Source: JBJMHZ01 sp045807125 (GTDB taxonomy: Bacteria > Actinomycetota > Actinomycetes > JAWWOL01). Taken from it: a stretch of 64,000 bases of DNA. The stretch spans positions 55,111 to 119,110 of the forward strand of contig JBJMHZ010000035.1 of NCBI GenBank assembly GCA_045807125.1, read 5' to 3'. Position 1 is the first letter of the stretch. Each line of letters begins with the position of its first letter. Positions 9,001-15,131 of this stretch are shown in pieces. The position numbers were made by a program, and so were the translations under genes. The notes beneath the pieces were generated by a model. It worked only from the letters and a program-made list of their open reading frames with translations. It was not told where the DNA came from and did no database searches.

Positions 9001-11024
9001 AGGAAGCCGGAGGCGTACTGGAAGCGGAACGTCACGTCGGAGGCCTGCGACACGACGAGCTGCGCGGTGAAAGCCGCGTCGAAGCAGGCCATGTCGCCGA
9101 TGCCGGCCCGGTGGCCGTTGCCCTGCGCCGGGATCGTGGCGATGCCGTTGCCCGCCACGTCAGTGGTGACGTCGGTGAACGGCCGGGTCGACGGGTTGAC
9201 CCCGGTGATGTCGTGCGGAAGGGCGCCGGACGGCGGGTTGAAGGCGAGCGACGGGAACGACTGGCCGAACGCGGCCGGGTCGCCGGGCTTGGCCCGGAAC
9301 GTCGTCGCGCCGGCCGGCTCGGCGAAGAACCGGCCGTCGACCGTCGTCGTCGACACCGGCTGCACCGGCGTGATCCAGCCGATGGTCGCGGTGTTGGACT
9401 GCAGCACCGTGCCGGCCGCCGTCAACGTCGCCTGCGCGGTGTCGGTGCCGTTGCCGGTCCCGACGTACGAGAACGGCGCGTGCCCGGCGGCGTCCGTCGT
9501 CGCGTTGCCGGCCGCGGAATTGGCGCCAGAGACGGTGAAGTGCAGGCTCACCCCGGGCATCGGATGCCCGGAGGCGTCGGTCAGCGTGGCGGTGAGCGGC
9601 TGGCGGGTGCCGACGACGTCGGGACCGGCCGTCACCGGGGCGAGCGACAGCGTCGCGCCGGCGTAGCTGGACCGCACGTCGGTCTGGTACGACGCCGCGA
9701 CCGGGCCGTACGCGTTGCCGTTGCCGTCCTTCCACGTCACGGTCGCGGTGTCGGTCAGCGGCCCGTCGGCCTGGCTGGCCGGGATCGCGTACGACGCATG
9801 CGCCGTCGCGCCGCCGCCGGCGGCCAGCGTGCCGGGCACGCCGGTCACGGTGCCGCGCGCGCCGTCGGGCAGCGCGTCGACGACGGCGAGGGAGCCGGCC
9901 GTCGCGCCGCCGCCGTTGGCCAGCGGCAGGTCGTACGACGCGGTGGACCCGGCGTCCGCCTGGGCCGGGCCGCTCTTGCCGATCGTTAGGACTGGCAGAT
10001 GCTCGGTCACGGTCGCCGGGCCGGCCGATGCCGACAGCGATGCCCCCGAGCCGGCAGTGCCGGTCACGCTCGCCGACGCGTTGAGCGCGGTGCCCTCGAC
10101 CGCGGTCAACCGGGCGAGGTAGTCCTGGTCGGACTCGTCCGTGCCCTTCGCCGCCGGGACCGGCACGCGGTAGCGCACCGGCACGTCGGCGGACGCGCCG
10201 GGAGCGAGCGACCCGAGGGCCGCGACGTCGCTCGACGTGGAGGTGACCTTCGAGCCGTCGGGCAGCGTCGTGACGACGCGCACGTTGCCGACCGCGGCGC
10301 TGCTCGCGGCGAACGGGTTGGCGAACTCGGTGCGGGCGGTGTACGGCTGACCGTTCTTCGGGTCGCGCGGGGTGACCTCGAAGTGCACGACGTTGCGGAC
10401 ACCGGCGACGGCCGCCGGGTTGGAGAGCACCTGCACCTGCTGCGCCGACAGCGACAGCCGCGCCGCGTAGCTCCAGTCGGCCTTGGCGCCGGCGCCGATC
10501 CTCGTGCCGAGGACGGTGTCCGAACCGGTGGGGTAGGTGACGCCGCTGCCAGAGCTTGACGGCGTGGCCGTCACCTGCAGGCCCCCGGTAGCTGGGGCGG
10601 GCACGACGAGCTGATATCCGCTCTGCATCGCCTGCTGGCCGCCGAGCGGCACCCAGTCGTGCGATCCCTTCGGGTTGTACTCCACCTCGTCCCACCACGC
10701 CGCGATGGTTCCGGTGACCTGGGCCGAGCTCGCCGCGTGGAAGGCGCCGGACAGCGTCATGACCGCGCTCGCGTTGGTGACGTGCGTCGTGAACCGCACG
10801 TCGTCGCCGGGCAGCGCGCTGGCGCGGTCCGCCGCGATGGTCGCCGTCAGCGTCGGCACGAACGCGGCGCTGCTCACCGACTTGGTGAGGTCGATGCTCG
10901 TCTGGTCGGCTGCCGCCTGCGCTGCAGGACTGCCCAGCACGCTGGCGTACGACGCGAGCAGCGTCGTCACGACGAACGCGCACAGGTCAGGGCGGAGGAG
11001 ACGATGACGACGCACGGCGGTCAC
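3042..11024 (-). CDS. Giant secreted RHS/YD-repeat protein with C-terminal LHH nuclease toxin domain
   Basis: About 2,660 residues from a GTG at 11024, chosen because it places a typical signal peptide (basic TAVRRHRLLR, hydrophobic core, PAAQA) at the N-terminus; the ATG at 11156 would bury it. Order: signal peptide; CARDB/DUF11-like and Big-1-like Ig domains to about residue 1100; a DUF6531-like start (FRLDRTYDSYDKRVGDFGVG) near 1155; about 44 YD repeats (roughly 1370-2320); RHS core with LVDLRARAYDPSSGRFMSAD near 2420; one hydrophobic segment; a proline-rich linker; and a tip with ELHH (2591-2594), TRDHRLGDNFS-like (RTDHRLGDNFS) and RHAFDQERKQYW. The tip matches the LHH nucleases of the HNH/EndoVII superfamily. 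RHS shells encapsulate such toxins and release them at a target cell. Two candidate immunity genes follow. The Gram-positive delivery route is unknown. Confidence 0.9.
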   Translation of the reverse strand: MTAVRRHRLLRPDLCAFVVTTLLASYASVLGSPAAQAAADQTSIDLTKSVSSAAFVPTLTATIAADRASALPGDDVRFTTHVTNASAVMTLSGAFHAASSAQVTGTIAAWWDEVEYNPKGSHDWVPLGGQQAMQSGYQLVVPAPATGGLQVTATPSSSGSGVTYPTGSDTVLGTRIGAGAKADWSYAARLSLSAQQVQVLSNPAAVAGVRNVVHFEVTPRDPKNGQPYTARTEFANPFAASSAAVGNVRVVTTLPDGSKVTSTSSDVAALGSLAPGASADVPVRYRVPVPAAKGTDESDQDYLARLTAVEGTALNASASVTGTAGSGASLSASAGPATVTEHLPVLTIGKSGPAQADAGSTASYDLPLANGGGATAGSLAVVDALPDGARGTVTGVPGTLAAGGGATAHASYAIPASQADGPLTDTATVTWKDGNGNAYGPVAASYQTDVRSSYAGATLSLAPVTAGPDVVGTRQPLTATLTDASGHPMPGVSLHFTVSGANSAAGNATTDAAGHAPFSYVGTGNGTDTAQATLTAAGTVLQSNTATIGWITPVQPVSTTTVDGRFFAEPAGATTFRAKPGDPAAFGQSFPSLAFNPPSGALPHDITGVNPSTRPFTDVTTDVAGNGIATIPAQGNGHRAGIGDMACFDAAFTAQLVVSQASDVTFRFQYASGFLFGVGGGATRVNGLYENVATGATTPFEGYQVVGADNTFSSSVRNGTVTVHFPSAGSYPYEVDYTGCGSQLSLVMQTVSFDADTSGLTAYVGYADGLRPAGSIFPFPWSGSPNTLFVGCQGSCQFDGGAIRLDNTTGQPVTINSLTVDFGPSCRFAIWPHDRQLPDGQSAIYTQMISGASSGCPNDGSFDTSDAPLITCTPTHITPHITFTVDGVTHSFDDASQILNTKGVDFAECPGGNESHAWSRVGGNGIEVNHPLPPAASLVLTPTTHATNSVGSFQSVQVSAMDASGEPVANLPVNLTVAGANAQHVLGTTDASGNATLTYPGLSAGDDSLQVTAFVTGMRALSNATTVTWTNPAGTVPDPTNPGQTLPAPAPVVVPQLPADGSVVTKPFPIKASFTAPDGETITSWKVTYRDLDPGPVVTLASGTGTPPDTLATFDTTLLANDTYAITVSATSSGGGVQSATSTVVVSGNLKLGRYQTTVRDLTVPIGGTQFRLDRTYDSYDKRVGDFGVGWRLKLDSFRVSANRQLGAGGWSQYAQQCFFFLCTMGFRSAAPHVVTVVWPDGHRESFDFTPDGGSNLFWFGSAKFTARPGTTSTLEVVGDTEVDYFGDGNLYDGLGGSIYDPTRFKLTARDGRTYVLDVNQGLISQTDAAGNTVTVDDSGVHATSGPSLTFVRDSAGRVTRATGIGGQTVDYGYDGNGDLVSAIDSNGQSAGYEYDAAHDLTTLRGTGGVLLRALTYGSDGRLATVTDAAGNTIAISNDVAGRQQSFTDGTGNLTTVLTMDDLGDVLREDRVADGATRTTRYTYDPLGRQLTSTDPMGRTTASTYDDAGDLLTQTDPLGHALTITYDSHGQPLTVTTARGGTATYAYDAQGRRTKMVDARGGTTTYSYDGANHVLQSVGPRGGLTSYSYDASGRLLTTSDALGGTTTYAYDAQGRTTSKVDPRGAVTRYAYDAAGDLTSLTDPLGSVTSYAYDDFLRATSRTDAEGGVTRWAYDALGNLASETDPLGHRTSYAYDADGRLIKTTAPSGAVRTRAYDGFGDIVTATDATGRITRYGYDADAEVTSRTMPGGAVWQYGFDAAGHRTSITNPLGRTRTTAYDATGLAVRSVDPAGNATRYRYDAGGDLLGRTDPLGHETSYGYDADGDLVSVTDALGDVTAYAYDAAGNRTSRTDATGRAWSYAYDPAGNVTARTDPAGHRWSLDYDLAGRVTGVVQPSSGRVTLAYDRLGRLVQETDQLGHTTSYGYDAAGRATSETDPLGAVTSSQFDADGREVKLTDALGGTVQFQYDAEGRPTRLVDPDGAVTTLGYDTAGDVVREVDPSGRTLQASYDDLGRPVSTVNGRGQEVDYAYTPAGRLASVAHPEGTDAFSYDAAGRLTGYDDATGSTTVGYDGAGRVSSVSGAGSDLRYAYDAAGRRTALTVSGVRLDYGYDTDGRLAAVTEGSSSARYGYTADGLLSSVDRGNGVSSSYGYDAAGHVTSISHTSGTTVRRLDYTVDAAGRRTSARGPGGLESYTHDALGRVTGATYADGTRVNYAYDPAGNRLSTTIGGQTTTYAYDGAGRLTTVTAPSGTATYAYDADDEVTRRGSDSFAYDSLGELTRATVGGQATTYAYDAGGSRASATSASGTTPYAYDRVGTGVPKVVSQGSEIDAWGPDGLAFDTTGGTTSYPLTDALGSVRWLTDQSGTVTGSASYDVFGAVTGSSGSSSAFGYAGELTDRTGLVDLRARAYDPSSGRFMSADSYLASGPGTGGYNRWSYSGNDPVDYTDPTGHEELIEYAETLQVAAILTAIALLSFYLIRLLQQAGTPCFVNGTCFPNPFPKDPSPDDPAPPPPGAPPAAGPDAPAVPDNPAVPDAQPAPADPNDPGNDPDDDDPCKGTGKNGGNKLPPDQIGAPPPARGRPPIGLDGYPIELHHRGQSMDSPLDEMSRTDHRLGDNFSKNHPNTGEDPSEIDRHAFDQERKQYWRDEWDRGRWNDDGPPC
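4070..6930 (-). repeat. YD-repeat array inside the RHS toxin gene
   Basis: About 44 imperfect in-frame units of roughly 21 codons (about 63 bp), each carrying a core of the form YAYDAAGR. On the + strand this shows as a recurring tcgtacgcgtac-like word. Divergence between units is moderate and the reading frame is kept throughout, as expected for a coding beta-strand shell rather than a DNA repeat with its own role. Such arrays recombine and are hard to assemble. Confidence 0.9.
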
Positions 11025-11261
11025 CCCAATGATCCGGCCGGTGCGCCATACGACCGGCGGCCTCGCACAAGCTAGTGGCGAGCCACCGCAATGCGCGGGC
11101 GGACGGCTTAACGTCCGGAATTGTGCGCGTGTTGAGCACCGCTCGAATCCGGGCAATGCCCGGCGTACTGACGTTCCGATCGGTAGCCGAGATGCACGGC
11201 CGAGGGCCTCGTGGTGGATGCGGGGTGCCGGGCAGGTGCCGGGCGATGCGCCGTTGCGCCG

Positions 11262-12677
11262 CTAGATCCCTGGGGCGGCCGGGTCGGCCCCCGCTAGGTG
11301 ATGGCGCTGGATGTCGTTCTCCACCGCGTCCCACGCCTTGCGCGCGGCGATCAGCACCGGGTCCCAGACCGGCGAGAACGGCGGCGCGTACGACAGGTCG
11401 AGCCCGGTCATCTCCTCGACCGTCATCTCGTTCCACAGCGCGACGGCGAGCGCGTCGATGCGCTTGGCCGCGCTCTCGCGCCCCACGATCTGCGCGCCCA
11501 GCAGCCGGCCGGAGCGCTTCTCGGCGATGAGCTTCACCGTCACCGGTTGCGCGCCTGGGTAGTAGCCGGCCCGCGTGGTCGACTCGACCGTCACGGTGAC
11601 GTAGCGGAAGCCGGCCGCTTCGCACTCGTCCTCGCGCAGCCCGGTCCGGGCGATCTCCAGCGAGCACACCTTGCTCACCGCCGTGCCGACGACGCCTGGG
11701 AACGTCGCGTACCCGCCGCCGAGGTTGATGCCGGCGACCCGGCCCTGCTTGTTGGCGTGCGTGCCGAGCGGCACGTGCACCGGCCGGCGCGACACGAGGT
11801 GGTAGGACTCGACGCAGTCGCCGGCGGCCCACACGCCGTCGACGCGGGTGCGCATCCGCAGGTCGGTGCAGATGCCCCGGCTGCCGCCGACCGGGATGCC
11901 GGCCCGCTCGGCGACCTCCGTGTTGGGGCGCACGCCGAGGCCGAGCACGACGAGGTCGGCCGGCAGCGTCCGCTCGGCGGTGACGACCGCGCCGACCGAG
12001 CCGTCCGGGCGGGTCTCGAAGCCGGTGATCGCCTCCCCCACGTGGACGCCGATCCCCATGCCCGTCATCGCCTCGTGCACCATGCGGCCCATGTCGGGGT
12101 CCAGCGTGGTCATCGGCGCCGGCGCCTTGTCGACCAGCGAGACCTCCAGGCCCTGCATCACCAGCGCCTCGGCCATCTCGATGCCGATGTAGCCGCCGCC
12201 GACGACCACCGCCCGCCGGGCCCCGTCGTCGACCGCCCGCCGCACCGCGACGCCGTCGTCGAGCACCTGCACGCCGAAGATGCGGGTCGCGTCGATCCCA
12301 GGGAGGTCCGGCCGCACCGGCACCGCGCCGGTGGCCACGACCAGCTGGTCGAACGGCTCCTGGTAGCTGCGCCCCTCCTCGAGGTCGAGCACCTCCACCA
12401 CGCGCCGGTCGAGGTCGATGCCGACCACCTCGGAGCGCAGCCGCACGTCGACGGCGTGGTCGCGGCGGAACGTCTCGACGTCACGGGCGATGAGCGCCTC
12501 CGGACCGTCGACCACGTCACCGACCCAGTACGGGATGCCGCACGCGGAGTACGAGACCCAGCGCCCGCGCTCGAAGGCGGTGATGGCGAGGTCGTCCGGC
12601 CCCCGCCGGCGACGGGCCTGCGAGGCCGCGGACATTCCGGCGGCATCGCCACCGACGACGACGAGGCGCTCGACCAT
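11262..12677 (-). CDS. FAD-dependent pyridine nucleotide-disulfide oxidoreductase (CoA-disulfide reductase-like)
   Basis: A 471-residue flavoprotein. The N-terminal Rossmann motif VVVGGDAAGMSAASQARR binds FAD, and VVVGGGYIGIEMAEAL (about 160) binds NAD(P)H; VWAAGDC closes the FAD fold. A single cysteine in SYSACGIPYW (Cys46) sits where CoA-disulfide reductases and related persulfide or NADH oxidases carry their one active-site cysteine, and the C-terminal YAPPFSPVWDP is the substrate-side motif of that family. The likely role is cytoplasmic thiol or oxygen redox defence. It lies 19 bp upstream of nothing else on its strand except the GroES-like gene, which precedes it and may share a transcript. 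Substrate (CoA disulfide, polysulfide, oxygen) cannot be settled from sequence. Confidence 0.85.
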   Translation of the reverse strand: MVERLVVVGGDAAGMSAASQARRRRGPDDLAITAFERGRWVSYSACGIPYWVGDVVDGPEALIARDVETFRRDHAVDVRLRSEVVGIDLDRRVVEVLDLEEGRSYQEPFDQLVVATGAVPVRPDLPGIDATRIFGVQVLDDGVAVRRAVDDGARRAVVVGGGYIGIEMAEALVMQGLEVSLVDKAPAPMTTLDPDMGRMVHEAMTGMGIGVHVGEAITGFETRPDGSVGAVVTAERTLPADLVVLGLGVRPNTEVAERAGIPVGGSRGICTDLRMRTRVDGVWAAGDCVESYHLVSRRPVHVPLGTHANKQGRVAGINLGGGYATFPGVVGTAVSKVCSLEIARTGLREDECEAAGFRYVTVTVESTTRAGYYPGAQPVTVKLIAEKRSGRLLGAQIVGRESAAKRIDALAVALWNEMTVEEMTGLDLSYAPPFSPVWDPVLIAARKAWDAVENDIQRHHLAGADPAAPGI

Positions 12678-12696
12678 GGTCGCAGCGTACGTCCCG

Positions 12697-13065
12697 TCAG
12701 AGATAGAGCCCGGTCGCGCCGTCCTCGAGCCGCTCGGAGGCGACGGCGTGGATGTCCCGCTCGCGCAGCAGCACGTACGCGGCGCCGTGCAGCTCGACCT
12801 CGGCGCGCTCCTCGGGGTCGAACAGCACGCGGTCGCCGCGCTCGAGGGTCCGTACGTTGCCGCCGACCGCGACGACCCGCGCCCACGCCAGCCGCTTGCC
12901 CATGGTCGCGGTCGCCGGGATCACGATGCCGCCCGTGGAGCGCCGCTCGCCGGCCTCGGAGTCGGTCGATACGAGGACGCGGTCATGCAGCATCCGGATC
13001 GGCAGCTTGTCGCCGTCGGCGCCCACCGCGTGAGGCGCTCGACCCGCCCCCTGAGAGCTCGTCAT
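12697..13065 (-). CDS. GroES-like co-chaperonin family protein (actinobacterial accessory form)
   Basis: A 122-residue protein with the Cpn10 fold pattern: LHDRVLVSTD near residue 25, GGIVIPATA, then VVAVGGNVRTLERGDRVLFDP and the closing YVLLRERDIHAVA. It is longer than classical GroES (about 97 residues) because of an N-terminal extension, and no groEL lies beside it. This accessory form is common in actinobacteria next to DedA-type or redox genes; its partner is not known to me. The ATG at 13065 is the furthest credible start, and an internal ATG before LHDRVL would give a canonical-length protein. The gene diverges from dedA, 75 bp away, and is followed within 20 bp by the flavoprotein gene. 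Confidence 0.8.
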   Translation of the reverse strand: MTSSQGAGRAPHAVGADGDKLPIRMLHDRVLVSTDSEAGERRSTGGIVIPATATMGKRLAWARVVAVGGNVRTLERGDRVLFDPEERAEVELHGAAYVLLRERDIHAVASERLEDGATGLYL

Positions 13066-13140
13066 CGCAGCCACGACAGTAACCGCAGGCGAGGGGGTGG
13101 CGAGCAGCAGGCCGTACCGGGCTGCAGGTAGCGTGCCACC

Positions 13141-13806
13141 GTGCCCCCTCTCGCGCACCCGCTCGCGTCCCTGCTCGGCTTCGACGTCCTCAGCGCCCAG
13201 GACTGGGCGACGACGGTCGGCCAGCTCGGCGTCATCCTGATCATCTTCTGCGAGACGGGGATCCTGCTCGGCATCTTCCTCCCCGGCGACTCGCTGCTGT
13301 TCACCGCCGGCGTGCTGTGCGCGCAGACCGTGGGAGGCGTCCACTTCAACCTGGCCGTGATCCTCATCGGCACCTCCGTCGCCGCCGTCCTCGGCGGGAT
13401 GACTGGTTACCTCATCGGCACGGCGACGGGGCCGCGGCTGTTCGAGCGGTCGGACTCGCGCTGGTTCAAGCGGGAGTGGCTCGTCCGGGTGAACGGCTTC
13501 CTCGAGCGGTACGGCGTCGGCAAGGCGCTGCTGCTCGCCCGCTTCGTCCCCGTGGTCCGCACGCTGATCAACCCGTTCGTCGGCATCCTCGCCGTCGACC
13601 CGCGTCGCTTCGGGGCGTACAACCTCATCGGCGGCGTCGCCTGGGCGGTGCTGGTGACGATGCTCGGCTATGCGCTGGGCAACTCGTTGCCCAAGGGCAA
13701 GAGCATCGACAGCTACATCCTGCCGGTCGTGGCCGCCATCGTCCTCATCTCGGTGATCCCCATCGGGGTGGAGCTGGTGCGCAATCGGCGCCGCCGGGCC
13801 GGGTGA
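13141..13806 (+). CDS. DedA family membrane protein
   Basis: A 221-residue integral membrane protein of the DedA/VTT (SNARE-associated) superfamily. Family marks are the re-entrant-like ETGILLGIFLPGDSLLF segment near residue 38 and the FVPVVRTLINPFVGI motif with its conserved Arg near 140, plus hydrophobic segments at about 25-50, 70-95, 155-180 and 190-212. DedA proteins are needed for membrane homeostasis and some flip lipid carriers (undecaprenyl phosphate or phosphatidylethanolamine); which applies here is unknown. The gene starts with GTG six bases after a TAGCGT -10 hexamer (13129-13134) and has no ribosome site, so translation is probably leaderless. glyA follows after 22 bp. Confidence 0.9.
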   Translation: MPPLAHPLASLLGFDVLSAQDWATTVGQLGVILIIFCETGILLGIFLPGDSLLFTAGVLCAQTVGGVHFNLAVILIGTSVAAVLGGMTGYLIGTATGPRLFERSDSRWFKREWLVRVNGFLERYGVGKALLLARFVPVVRTLINPFVGILAVDPRRFGAYNLIGGVAWAVLVTMLGYALGNSLPKGKSIDSYILPVVAAIVLISVIPIGVELVRNRRRRAG

Positions 13807-13828
13807 GCAGGGGTGGTAGCGTGCGGAT

Positions 13829-15103
13829 GTGGCTGCCACGACCGATTCTCGTCATCCTGCGCTGCGCGCCGCCGACCCTGAGATCGCCGACCTCATCGAG
13901 GCCGAGGAGCGGCGCGAGGCCGACACCGTACGGCTGATCCCGAGCGAGAACTACGTCTCGTCGGCCGTCCTCGAGGCCACCGGCTCGCTGCTGACCAACA
14001 AGTACTCCGAGGGCTACGCCGGCCGCCGCTACTACGAGGGCCAGCAGGTCGTCGACCAGGTCGAGACCCTCGCCATCGAGCGGGCCAAGGCGCTCTTCGG
14101 CGTCGACCACGCCAACGTCCAGCCCTACTCCGGCTCCCCGGCCAACCTCGCGGTCTACCTCGCCTTCGCCGAGCCGGGCGCGACGATCCTGTCGATGGAG
14201 CTGGCGCACGGCGGGCACCTGACCCACGGGTCGCCCGTCTCGATCACCGGCAAGTGGCTGCGACCGGTGCACTACGGGGTCGACCCGGCGACCGGCCGCG
14301 TCAACTTCGACCAGGTGCGCGAGGTCGCGCGGCGGGAGCGGCCACGGGTCATCCTCTGCGGCGGCACCGCGATCCCGCGGCAGATCGACTTCGCCGCGTT
14401 CGCTGAGGTGGCCCGCGAGGTCGGCGCCATCCTGCTCGCCGACGTCGCGCACATCGCCGGGCTCATCGCCGGCGGCGCCCACCCGAGCCCGGTCGGCCAC
14501 GCCGACGTCATCTCGACCACCACGCACAAGACGCTGCGCGGGCCGCGCGGCGCGATGCTGATGTGCAGGGAAGAGCACGCGAAGGCGATCGACAAGGCGG
14601 TCTTCCCCGGCCTTCAGGGCGGCCCCCACAACCACACCACTGCGGGCATCGCCGTCGCGCTGCACGAGGCCGCGACCGACGGCTTCAAGGCCTACGCGCA
14701 CCAGATCGTCACCAACGCCAAGGCGCTCGCCGCCGAGCTGGTGGCCCGCGGCTTCGACCTCGTCTCCGGCGGCACCGACAACCACCTGCTGCTGATCGAC
14801 CTCACCGGCAAGGGCGTGACCGGCAAGGTCGCCGCCAAGGCCCTCGACCGGGCGCGGCTCGAGACCAACTTCAACACGGTGCCGTTCGACCCGCGCAAGC
14901 CGTTCGACCCGTCGGGGCTGCGGATCGGCACGCCGGCCGTCACCAGCCGCGGCATGGGCGAGACCGAGATGCGCCAGATCGGCGCGTGGATCGACGAGGC
15001 CGTCACCGCCGCTGCCGGCGGCGACGAGGCCAGCCTCGACCGGATCGCCGCCGAGGTCACCGACCTGTGCAAGGGCTTCCCGGCCCCCGGCATCCTCCTC
15101 TAG
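13829..15103 (+). CDS. glyA: Serine hydroxymethyltransferase
   Basis: A full-length 424-residue PLP enzyme converting serine and tetrahydrofolate to glycine and 5,10-methylene-tetrahydrofolate in the cytoplasm, the main source of one-carbon units. Diagnostic segments: RLIPSENYVS, the YYEGQQVVDQVE loop, LADVAHIAGLI, and STTTHKTLRGPRG with the PLP-binding Lys234; TNFNTVPFDPR and the RIGTPAVTSRG segment lie in the C-terminal domain. It starts with GTG; a TAGCGT hexamer ends six bases upstream (13817-13822) and there is no clear ribosome site, which suggests a leaderless transcript. It converges with lanM, whose stop is 28 bp away. Confidence 0.97.
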   Translation: MAATTDSRHPALRAADPEIADLIEAEERREADTVRLIPSENYVSSAVLEATGSLLTNKYSEGYAGRRYYEGQQVVDQVETLAIERAKALFGVDHANVQPYSGSPANLAVYLAFAEPGATILSMELAHGGHLTHGSPVSITGKWLRPVHYGVDPATGRVNFDQVREVARRERPRVILCGGTAIPRQIDFAAFAEVAREVGAILLADVAHIAGLIAGGAHPSPVGHADVISTTTHKTLRGPRGAMLMCREEHAKAIDKAVFPGLQGGPHNHTTAGIAVALHEAATDGFKAYAHQIVTNAKALAAELVARGFDLVSGGTDNHLLLIDLTGKGVTGKVAAKALDRARLETNFNTVPFDPRKPFDPSGLRIGTPAVTSRGMGETEMRQIGAWIDEAVTAAAGGDEASLDRIAAEVTDLCKGFPAPGILL

Positions 15104-15131
15104 CCGCACCGCCCCCTCGGGCGCTCCCCCG

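Noticed and set aside
3012..9989. Plus-strand open frame of about 2,300 codons opposite the first RHS gene
   Set aside because: It is an antisense shadow of GC-rich YD repeats: Arg/Val/Gly-rich, no domain, no ribosome site, and the minus-strand protein has clear motifs.
11025..11156. Longer start (ATG 11156) for the first RHS protein
   Set aside because: It would place 44 unrelated residues before an otherwise ideal signal peptide.
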